Of a stretch of 13,628 nt of DNA, positions 7,052 through 13,628 are shown in pieces. Both the position numbers and the translations under genes were made by a program. A model generated the notes under the pieces. That model had not been told where the DNA came from. It saw only the letters and a list, made by a program, of their open reading frames with translations, and did no database searches. Every line of letters begins with the position of its first letter. Positions within the stretch are counted from its first letter, which is position 1. Location: positions 1 through 13,628 of the forward strand of contig DASWHX010000162.1 in NCBI GenBank assembly GCA_036397995.1. The letters are read 5' to 3'. This stretch comes from DASWHX01 sp036397995. Lineage in GTDB: Bacteria; Bacteroidota; Bacteroidia; Cytophagales; Cyclobacteriaceae.

Positions 7052-10000
7052 TCAGCCTGCATAAAGGTATCTTATAACCTGATTGGCAAAATTGAAATTG
7101 TCGGAAAGTTGTTCATAAAATTTTTCCTTACTTATTTTAAACAAGAGTGCCTTTTCCTGGGCTATTAACAAGCTTGAGTCAGCATCTTCGCTATCCGCAA
7201 GTTCTCCAATAAAATACTGTCTCCTCATATTACGTACTTTCTTTCCATCAGAATAATAATTTACTTCACCGGAATAAATTATGAAGAAGTAATCACTATT
7301 GTTACCCTGCAAAGGATAACTTGTTCCTTCATGCATTGTTACTTCCTCTATATAGTCAACCAAGTTGGCAAGTATACGGCCAGGAACTTCATTGAAGATT
7401 CTCATATTCTTCAGAAATTTGACTTTTTCAAGTTTTAGAATTTTTTTATCATTCTCTTTTGTCCCAATTACGGTTTCAGATATAAGTCTTTTAAATTCCG
7501 GATTCAAGCGGCTGATGTTTTCATGAAATAGTTTTGGGTCCAGATGAAACAGTGCCCAAGCTGCAGTTTCAGAAACAAGCAAATCAGGATTGAAGAGGTT
7601 TGCAATTAAATCAATTGAGTAATCGTGAATTTTCATCATAGCAATTTGCTTCAATGCACAGGCTTTTGACCATCTGTTGGTTTGATTGTAGTCGCGGTTA
7701 ATAAGAAATTTTAGAACTTCTTTTGAACCAAGGCTTTCCCGCGGAAAGAATGCTTCAAGTTTTCGTGCTTTATCAAATACCGGCAGGTCATCCAGTACAG
7801 GAATGATCTTTTGTTTCAAATCATCTGAAAGAAATACATCGAGCAATTCGATTGCATAAGTTATTCCTTCACTGGTTCGGCTACTCAAATTTTCTTTGAC
7901 TAGTTGAATTGTTTTTGAATCGTATAGCATTGAAAGAAGCACGTAAATATGTTCAATATCATGATGGTTTTCTTCTTCAACCGCTAATCGGAGGTCGCGC
8001 CCAATTTGATTGTCAGGAATTTCTCCAATCGCGGCGAGGTTCCAGGCGATATCTTCGATATCGTTTTCAATAGCATATTTAATTCTGGTGATTTGCCTGA
8101 TGCTTGCCTTAAAATTGCAATCACCTAAACTATCCAGTACTTCAGAAACCACAATTTTATCCGGGAAATCTATTTTAGCCCAAAGATTTTCCATGGCAGG
8201 CCTGCTTCCAATCCTTCCCAGGATTCTTATAATTTTTGTCATTACGGTAACGCTTTGTCCAACTCTGTAGAATGCGGAGTCCAATGCATTGAGCGCATTG
8301 TTCCCAATCTGAACTAAGGAATTTGCGGCGACATTGCTAAGCCGCAAATAATCCAGATTCTCTATAATCGCATTAAGCACCTCATAGTTGTAATTCTTAA
8401 CACCCGCCTTCATGGCAGTAATCCTCACTTTATCATCCGGATCTCCGAGTAGTTCAACCAGCAAATATTTGAGTTCAGTATCTTCCATGTTGCTGATTAA
8501 TTCCGCAGCATAAAGTCGGTCTTGCGGGTTTTCGGATCTGCTTAATTTGGAAATTCTCTGATATGATATTTCACCGGTTGTAAATAAGTTTTCCAGGTCC
8601 AGCCCTGAAACCACGCGTTTTGGCAGGTTAATAAATCTGGTGGGATCAAATGCTATTACATATTCATCAGAGACCGACAAACCCCGAAGTTCGTTCAATT
8701 TTGTTTGCGCATAATCCTTAATTTGTTCCTGCTCATGTTTCATCAGGGAATTTACTGAAGGAGCTATTGAATTGGGGTCAATTTTTTCAAGTAATCTAAA
8801 CGAAAAAACTGCTTTCTCCGGATCGGCATGATACAATTCTTTCTCCAGTTCATTAACAACCTGGTTTCGTGGTTTAAGTAATTTCTCCGGATCAATTTCG
8901 TGACTTTCTAATTTGATTTTCACTCTATTACGATACCCTTCATAAAGTTTCACTATAATATACATCCAACCCCCTATCACTACAATCAGGAAGTAGGAGT
9001 AATGAATTAGTTCAAAGAAGCTCAATAGCCCAAGCAGAATAATAAATCCACCTGCAATGAATTTTGCAAACTCATTCACAACGCCCTCAACTTTAGCCTG
9101 GATATCGAATCGAATTCGATTATCCAGAGGCATGAAATAAAGTTTATAGGTAGGATTTTCCAGTGAATCCCTTAGAAAAGACGTGAACAATTTACTAAGT
9201 GCAATGAACAAAAAGAACCAGAAGAAATTTGTTGTATTAGCCGCATCGGGATTGTAGCCAAAGAATGAACCGGCCAGGATTGAAGTAACGGTGAAAAAAG
9301 TCAGTACGACTGGAAGAATAAATAATGATACCTTCAATCCATAATTTGAAATTATTTTATCATTGAAAAAGGTTTGAAAAACAAAACTGAGAATATAAAT
9401 GGAACCGTAAAACCAGGCGATGAATTCCTGCAATTCAGTTCCGCTAGACTCAGCATATTGTGTACTCAAAACGTTAAGAAAGGAATTTTCCACCAGGTAT
9501 AGCGAAATCACCGAGAAGGCGAGGAACAAGGAAAGCAGGATGACATAATTATTCTTTACCAATTCCATAAATTTGGTTTCTTTGGTCTTCCTTTGATCTG
9601 GCCGATTCACCAGGTTAAGGTCAAATTTTCTAGTGATCAGTATGAGGAAAATCAAGGATCCTATTACGCTATAGAATCCAATTACAAGGAGGTCTTCAGT
9701 GCGACTTAATGCAGCAATTCCTGAGCCTATTGTAAAAAATGTCAAAATCTGAGCAGTAAGCTGACCTGTATCAATTCCTCCAATTATTCTTTTTGATTGC
9801 CTTAGATCAAATAATCTTCCGAAGATTCCCCAGAATCCCAGCAAAGTTATGGCTGCCAATGGCCCTTGCAGAACATACAAAAGGAATACAAGTATTCCCC
9901 GGTATTGGTCAGAGTAGTTTATAAGTGCATAATATAAGGCTGCCGAAATTGATAATATAATAATCCAATTCAGTATTGCCAGTCTTGAAAACGAAATTCT

Positions 10001-10225
10001 ATTTTGGAGATAAACGAAAAGTGCGGTGGAACAGACGCCAAGGAATCCTGAGACGAAGATACCCTCGCTGATGTATTCTTCCATTTCACCAACAAACAAG
10101 GTATCTGATGCTATCTTGTAAGTTGCAATGAAAATTCCCATAAAAAACCCATTACCGAGTAATAAGATAACCCGGCCTCTCTCTTCAGGGAGAACATTAA
10201 GCGCCCGGTACAATAAGTTTAACAT
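7052..10225 (-). CDS. NTT/MFS-like transporter fused to HEAT-like repeats and a cyclic-nucleotide-binding-like domain
   Basis: This 1057-residue protein has three parts. Residues 1-430 are a polytopic membrane domain of about 11-12 hydrophobic helices, resembling the ATP/ADP translocase (NTT) branch of the MFS. Examples are GFFMGIFIATYKIASDTLFV near 26-45, GFWGIFGRLFDLRQSKRIIGG at about 130-150, and FMPLDNRIRFDIQAKVEG at 364-381. Residues about 450-920 are helical HEAT-like repeats (RLYAAELISNMEDTELKYLL, GDPDDKVRITAMKAGVKN, WSKACALKQIAMM, SETAAWALFHLDP). Residues about 930-1055 resemble a cyclic-nucleotide-binding (cNMP) beta-roll (LKNMRIFNEVPG, DYFFIIYSGEVNYY, YFIGELAD, LLFKISKEKFYEQL). The phosphate-binding cassette keeps Gly-Glu (1007-1008), but the expected PRxAT is replaced by ADSSLL (1015-1020), so canonical cAMP binding is doubtful. 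The ATG at 10225 has no SD and precedes a clear first helix. The transported substrate is unknown: nucleotide exchange is known for some NTTs but cannot be assumed for this fused form. Confidence 0.85.
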   Translation of the reverse strand: MLNLLYRALNVLPEERGRVILLLGNGFFMGIFIATYKIASDTLFVGEMEEYISEGIFVSGFLGVCSTALFVYLQNRISFSRLAILNWIIILSISAALYYALINYSDQYRGILVFLLYVLQGPLAAITLLGFWGIFGRLFDLRQSKRIIGGIDTGQLTAQILTFFTIGSGIAALSRTEDLLVIGFYSVIGSLIFLILITRKFDLNLVNRPDQRKTKETKFMELVKNNYVILLSLFLAFSVISLYLVENSFLNVLSTQYAESSGTELQEFIAWFYGSIYILSFVFQTFFNDKIISNYGLKVSLFILPVVLTFFTVTSILAGSFFGYNPDAANTTNFFWFFLFIALSKLFTSFLRDSLENPTYKLYFMPLDNRIRFDIQAKVEGVVNEFAKFIAGGFIILLGLLSFFELIHYSYFLIVVIGGWMYIIVKLYEGYRNRVKIKLESHEIDPEKLLKPRNQVVNELEKELYHADPEKAVFSFRLLEKIDPNSIAPSVNSLMKHEQEQIKDYAQTKLNELRGLSVSDEYVIAFDPTRFINLPKRVVSGLDLENLFTTGEISYQRISKLSRSENPQDRLYAAELISNMEDTELKYLLVELLGDPDDKVRITAMKAGVKNYNYEVLNAIIENLDYLRLSNVAANSLVQIGNNALNALDSAFYRVGQSVTVMTKIIRILGRIGSRPAMENLWAKIDFPDKIVVSEVLDSLGDCNFKASIRQITRIKYAIENDIEDIAWNLAAIGEIPDNQIGRDLRLAVEEENHHDIEHIYVLLSMLYDSKTIQLVKENLSSRTSEGITYAIELLDVFLSDDLKQKIIPVLDDLPVFDKARKLEAFFPRESLGSKEVLKFLINRDYNQTNRWSKACALKQIAMMKIHDYSIDLIANLFNPDLLVSETAAWALFHLDPKLFHENISRLNPEFKRLISETVIGTKENDKKILKLEKVKFLKNMRIFNEVPGRILANLVDYIEEVTMHEGTSYPLQGNNSDYFFIIYSGEVNYYSDGKKVRNMRRQYFIGELADSEDADSSLLIAQEKALLFKISKEKFYEQLSDNFNFANQVIRYLYAG

Positions 10226-10265
10226 GGTTCAGTCAGATGAGTTCTAAAATATAATAAAACAAATC

Positions 10266-10273
10266 CAAAATTA
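10266..10273 (-). promoter_or_regulatory. Possible -7 promoter box for the transporter-HEAT gene
   Basis: The minus strand reads TAATTTTG, an exact TAnnTTTG match 40 bp before the transporter ATG. The nearest TTG triplets lie 9 or 27 bases upstream, outside the usual spacing, so only the -7 element is supported. It lies in the divergent 192-bp region 10226-10417, in which I found no convincing promoter for the rightward TPR gene. Confidence 0.3.
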
Positions 10274-10417
10274 TGAACAAAACAAGGTTTGATGCATTGC
10301 CAATGGTGGAATTTCAGGTTTGGCTCAGTTTAAATGATAATGTTTCCATTTCCAAAGTTATGTGTAATACTAGAGTCATATTTCGTGGGTGTGCTGTAAA
10401 TACATTTTCTTTGCAAC

Positions 10418-11353
10418 ATGATTATTGTCAGAAGCGCAAAGCTGATATTGTTGTGGTTCCTAATTTTTGGTTCTTTTTCAGGAGTTTTCTCACAAAATTA
10501 TTATGATCAAAATTTCAGGAAGGGATACTATTACCTTGACGTGAGCATTTCCCAAGCTGCTGAATATTTTGGAAAGGCGATTATGAATGATTCAACTCAA
10601 CCTGAAGCATACTTCTACCGGGGGCTGGCCTATTACAAGATGGATGAATTCGGTAATGCAATCAGAGATTTTAAAAAGTCTCTTGAAATAGATACAACAC
10701 TTGTGAAAATTAATGTGTTCATTTCATTCGCATACCGGGGGTTGAATGATTGGGATAAGGCCCTGGAGAGTTTCAATGAATATATGATCCGCACTTCAAT
10801 AGATTCAACTTCTTTCAACTGGCTAATGAGAGGCAAGCTAAAACAACTGAATGGGGATATAACCGGTGCATTGGAAGATTTCAAGAAGGCAGTTTTTCTT
10901 AGCCCGGAACAGGAAAAGTTTAGATTTTACCTTTTCCTGACCGAGCTCGAACAAAAAAACTTTCAAGCGGCTCTGGAACAAATTAATGAAATGATAAATC
11001 TTAATCCGGAATTTTATGGATACTACTTTTACAAAGGCAACATATATTTCCAAATGATGAAATTTAATGAAGCCATTGAAAATTATACCGTGTCAATTGA
11101 AAAAAATAATAATAATCCGGATGGATACTTTCGCAGGGCCTGGTCTGCAGACACCTTGAGTAATTATACTACTGCACTTGCAGACTATGGCAGGGCTATA
11201 GACCTTAAATCAGATGACGCGGCTTATTACGCAAAAAGGGGTAACCTGCTTTACAGAATGGCCAAAATTGATGATGCTTGTAAAGATTGGGCTGAAGCGA
11301 ACAAGTTGCATTATTATAAAGATTACGAAAAGTTAAATAAACTTTGTAAATAA
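10418..11353 (+). CDS. Exported tetratricopeptide-repeat (TPR) protein
   Basis: This is a 311-residue protein with a signal peptide at about 1-26 (MIIVRSAKLILLWFLIFGSFSG, then VFSQ), so it is periplasmic or at the cell surface. The rest is a chain of about seven TPR units of 34 residues, clearest at 62-95 (PEAYFYRGLAYYKMDEFGNAI), 98-129 (AYRGLNDWDKALESFNEYM), 132-165 (LKQLNGDITGALEDFKKAVFLSP), 166-197, 200-231, 234-266 and a final 267-300. It ends with DDACKDWAEANKL and a penultimate Cys, a C-terminal pattern frequent in Bacteroidota TPR proteins. TPR arrays bind protein partners; the partner here is unknown. The SPFH gene follows 25 bp later on the same strand, so the two are probably co-transcribed. 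The ATG is preceded by an A/T-rich leader with no SD. A longer overlapping frame from 10273 has no signal peptide and is not preferred. Confidence 0.88.
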   Translation: MIIVRSAKLILLWFLIFGSFSGVFSQNYYDQNFRKGYYYLDVSISQAAEYFGKAIMNDSTQPEAYFYRGLAYYKMDEFGNAIRDFKKSLEIDTTLVKINVFISFAYRGLNDWDKALESFNEYMIRTSIDSTSFNWLMRGKLKQLNGDITGALEDFKKAVFLSPEQEKFRFYLFLTELEQKNFQAALEQINEMINLNPEFYGYYFYKGNIYFQMMKFNEAIENYTVSIEKNNNNPDGYFRRAWSADTLSNYTTALADYGRAIDLKSDDAAYYAKRGNLLYRMAKIDDACKDWAEANKLHYYKDYEKLNKLCK

Positions 11354-11378
11354 ATTATTAACCTAAACAAATACAACT

Positions 11379-12203
11379 ATGGATAATCGTAAATATTTGC
11401 CCATATTAATTGTGGGAGGAATCGCGTTAATAGTAATTCTACTATTATCGAACAGCATTTTTTTAACAATTGAACCCGGTAAAGCGGGGGTACTATTCAA
11501 AAAATTTGGTGGTGGCCTTGATAAAGAACGGATCTATTATCAGGGATTTCAGGTAATTGCTCCCTGGAATACAATGTTTATTTATGATGTTCGTGAACAG
11601 ACGGCTGAGGAATCAATGGACGTTCTTGACAAAAGCGGATTGTCTATAAGTGTTGATGTAACTGTCAGGTTCAATCCACAACCTGTTAAGATTGGATTTA
11701 TTCACGAACGATTTGGTATTGATTATAAAAATACGCTGGTAATTCCGGAAGTAAGATCGACAGTAAGACAGGTAATGGGAAGGTTTACAGCGGAGGAAAT
11801 TTACAGTACCAAACGGGCCGAGGTTGAAGGAGCCATAAAAACAGAAACTGAAAACGTTTTGGGAAGTGTAAACAATAATATCGTTATGAACGCAATGCTC
11901 ATCAGATCTATTAATTTGCCGGAACAAATTAAGATGGCCATTGAAAATAAATTAACTCAGGAGCAAGAAGCACTTGCTTACCGATTCAGGCTGGATAAGG
12001 AGGAGAGTGAGGCTAAAAGAAAGCAGATTGCTGCCGAAGGTGAGGCACGCGCCAACCAGATTATCAATAGTAGTTTAACGCCTAGTCTTCTTAAAATGAG
12101 AGGTATAGAAGCAACAACCAGTCTCGCCAGCAGTCCTAATTCGAAAATAATTGTAATTGGCAGTGGTTCTGATGGCTTGCCTCTTATTCTTGGCAGTAAT
12201 TAA
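11379..12203 (+). CDS. SPFH/prohibitin-family membrane protein
   Basis: This 274-residue protein has a short polar N-terminus followed by one membrane helix (about 7-29, YLPILIVGGIALIVILLL). The SPFH/band 7 domain covers about 30-180, with TIEPGKAGVLFKKFGG, YYQGFQVIAPW, VLDKSGLSISVDVTVRF and IPEVRSTVRQVMGRFTAEEIYSTKR. A charged helical stretch at 184-230 follows (LPEQIKMAIENKLTQEQEALAYRF, EAKRKQIAAEGEARANQI), and then a short tail ending in SDGLPLILGSN. This is the prohibitin layout and close to the usual prohibitin length. Family members oligomerise into large membrane rings that scaffold other proteins and, in several bacteria, associate with FtsH-type proteases. The type II N-terminal anchor predicts the domain in the periplasm, as in HflK/HflC (inferred). 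It follows the TPR gene by 25 bp with an A-rich leader. Confidence 0.9.
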   Translation: MDNRKYLPILIVGGIALIVILLLSNSIFLTIEPGKAGVLFKKFGGGLDKERIYYQGFQVIAPWNTMFIYDVREQTAEESMDVLDKSGLSISVDVTVRFNPQPVKIGFIHERFGIDYKNTLVIPEVRSTVRQVMGRFTAEEIYSTKRAEVEGAIKTETENVLGSVNNNIVMNAMLIRSINLPEQIKMAIENKLTQEQEALAYRFRLDKEESEAKRKQIAAEGEARANQIINSSLTPSLLKMRGIEATTSLASSPNSKIIVIGSGSDGLPLILGSN

Positions 12204-12302
12204 GCTTCATTAAAGGGGTTCAGTCATTTTATTTTCACTTGTTTTTTGGTTATCTTGGCTGGCCTCTAAAATGAAAAAAAACATATAATTAATATACATA
12301 AA

Positions 12303-13589
12303 ATGTCTGATCAAGTAGAATTAAAAATCAAGGATAAGAATTACCAGTTTCCTACAACGAAGGGTTCTGAAGATGAAATGGCGATTGATATCAGTTCCCT
12401 CCGAAGTCAGACCAGCTACATTACGTTGGATCCCGGCTTTAAGAATACGGGATCTACTACCAGTGCGATTACATTTCTGGATGGAGAAAAGGGGATTCTC
12501 AGGTATAGGGGTTATCCAATAGAACAATTGGCCGAAAAGTCAAACTTTCTTGAGGTCTCCTATCTTTTGATTTATGGCGAATTACCCGGTAAGGCGGAGT
12601 TTGAGGAATTCAGGAAGCAAATTACCCGAAGAAGTCTCGTCCACGAGGATATTAAGAATATCCTCATGGGCTTTCCCAGTGCTGCTCATCCAATGGGAGT
12701 ATTATCCTCGCTGGTTAGTTCTTTAACTGCTTTCTATCCCCAGTCACTCGATCCACATCGTGGAAAGGATAAAATTAATTTGAGCATAATAAGACTGCTT
12801 GCAAAATTTCCTACTATCGCGGCCTGGACCTACAAGAATAAGATTGGTCAAACATTTAATTACCCGGATAACAGCAAGGATTATTGTGAAAATTTTATTG
12901 AAATGATGTTCAAGGTTCCTACTGAACCTTATAAACTTGATCCGGTGGTTGCCTCAGCTTTGGATAAGCTGTTAATCCTCCATGCTGATCATGAACAAAA
13001 CTGCTCTACAAGTACAGTGCGACTCGTAGGTTCTTCCCAGGCATCTTTGTACTCTTCCATTTCAGCAGGGATTTGTGCATTGTGGGGACCATTGCATGGT
13101 GGAGCAAACCAAGCTGTAATTGAAATGCTGGAGAACATCAAGGAAGATGGCGGAGATTATAAGAAGTGGATGCAGAAAGCAAAAGACAAAGATGATCCTT
13201 TCAGGTTGATGGGATTTGGCCACAGAGTGTACAAGAATTTTGATCCCAGGGCAAAAATCATTAAGGGGGCTGCCGATGGTGTACTGGATAGCTTGGGCAT
13301 CAAGGACCCGGTGCTGGAGATTGCCAAAGGACTTGAAGAAGTAGCCTTGAGCGATTCTTACTTTGTGGAGAGAAAATTGTATCCTAATGTGGATTTCTAC
13401 TCTGGGATTATTTACAGAGCATTGGGAATACCGGTTGAGTTCTTTACGGTGATGTTTGCATTAGGAAGACTACCCGGGTGGATTGCACAATGGAAAGAAA
13501 TGATTGAGAATACCGAACCCATTGGCAGACCAAGGCAAATCTACATTGGAGCCACAGAAAGAGACTACATTGATTACACCAAACGATAA
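12303..13589 (+). CDS. gltA: Citrate synthase, type I
   Basis: This 428-residue enzyme condenses acetyl-CoA and oxaloacetate to citrate, the first step of the TCA cycle, in the cytoplasm. Its length matches the hexameric type I bacterial enzymes. The N-terminal small beta domain (about 1-60) includes SYITLDPGFKNTGSTTSAIT. Conserved active-site segments are all present: LHADHEQNCSTSTVR (226-240), GPLHGGAN with His265, GFGHRVYKNFDPRA with His307, and NVDFYSGI with Asp364, corresponding to the E. coli catalytic His264, His305 and Asp362. The C-terminal Arg-rich segment PIGRPRQIYIG (406-416) is intact, so the gene looks functional. The 99-bp gap before it (12204-12302) is AT-rich and has no SD; a TATAAT there lies only 13 bp before the ATG and is not a convincing promoter. 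A strong terminator follows immediately, so this is the last gene of its transcript. Confidence 0.97.
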   Translation: MSDQVELKIKDKNYQFPTTKGSEDEMAIDISSLRSQTSYITLDPGFKNTGSTTSAITFLDGEKGILRYRGYPIEQLAEKSNFLEVSYLLIYGELPGKAEFEEFRKQITRRSLVHEDIKNILMGFPSAAHPMGVLSSLVSSLTAFYPQSLDPHRGKDKINLSIIRLLAKFPTIAAWTYKNKIGQTFNYPDNSKDYCENFIEMMFKVPTEPYKLDPVVASALDKLLILHADHEQNCSTSTVRLVGSSQASLYSSISAGICALWGPLHGGANQAVIEMLENIKEDGGDYKKWMQKAKDKDDPFRLMGFGHRVYKNFDPRAKIIKGAADGVLDSLGIKDPVLEIAKGLEEVALSDSYFVERKLYPNVDFYSGIIYRALGIPVEFFTVMFALGRLPGWIAQWKEMIENTEPIGRPRQIYIGATERDYIDYTKR

Positions 13590-13592
13590 TTG

Positions 13593-13615
13593 AAAGGGGC
13601 CTTCGGGCCTTTTTT
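13593..13615 (+). terminator. Rho-independent terminator after gltA
   Basis: A hairpin with a 9-bp stem (AAAGGGGCC paired with GGCCTTTTT, including two G-T pairs) closes a TTCG loop on a C-G pair, the extra-stable cUUCGg tetraloop. The 3' arm runs into a T-run (13610-13615), and the hairpin begins 3 bases after the gltA stop codon. Confidence 0.92.
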
Positions 13616-13628
13616 AATAACTAAACTG

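Noticed and set aside
9108..9121. Perfect 14-bp palindrome AATCGAATTCGATT
   Set aside because: It is inside the transporter coding region and is explained by codons for Asn-Arg-Ile-Arg-Phe in the conserved segment; no sign of a regulatory site.
10273..10506. A 77-residue rightward frame starting upstream of the TPR gene
   Set aside because: It overlaps the TPR signal-peptide region in another frame, has no recognisable motif, and the TPR frame has a clear signal peptide and domain.
12284..12289. TATAAT as a -10 box for gltA
   Set aside because: It is only 13 bp before the ATG, no -35 element is correctly spaced, and Bacteroidota promoters use a different -7 consensus.

Overview
The window looks like a chromosomal segment of a Bacteroidota organism, most likely a free-living Cytophagales-type bacterium (lineage inferred). 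Signs are: low GC outside one patch; signal peptides ending in ...FSQ or ...WAQ; a PKD/Ig-like repeat adhesin; a TPR protein with the ACxDWxxAxxL C-terminus common in this phylum; mostly leaders without Shine-Dalgarno sequences; and several TAnnTTTG-like -7 boxes. I saw no tRNA, rRNA, CRISPR array, insertion sequence or phage gene.

Layout. The left half (about 1-6944) is read leftward, on the minus strand. In transcription order it holds a 1042-residue STAND-type ATPase with one membrane helix, a coiled coil and seven WD40 repeats; an outer-membrane beta-barrel protein with a periplasmic helical domain; a lipoprotein built of seven propeller-like repeats; and, after a 126-bp gap, the first 433 codons of a secreted PKD/Ig-like repeat protein that runs off the left edge. 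The first three are tightly coupled: a 4-bp overlap, then a 3-bp gap, with non-ATG starts. Upstream and also on the minus strand is a 1057-residue fusion of an NTT/MFS-like transporter, HEAT-like repeats and a degenerate cyclic-nucleotide-binding domain (7052-10225).

The right part is read rightward from a divergent intergenic region (10226-10417). It holds an exported TPR protein, an SPFH/prohibitin-family membrane protein 25 bp later, and a type I citrate synthase (gltA) closed by a strong UUCG-tetraloop terminator at the right edge.

How they may work together. The citrate synthase is ordinary housekeeping. The TPR and SPFH genes are probably one membrane or envelope operon. The most interesting part is the ATPase-barrel-lipoprotein set, which could form a chain from cytoplasm to cell surface: a cytosolic STAND ATPase, a membrane helix, a periplasmic coiled coil and WD40 propeller, an outer-membrane barrel with a periplasmic helical domain, and a lipid-anchored second propeller, with a surface adhesin gene next door. 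This architecture is inferred from gene order and predicted topology; no function is shown by the sequence itself.
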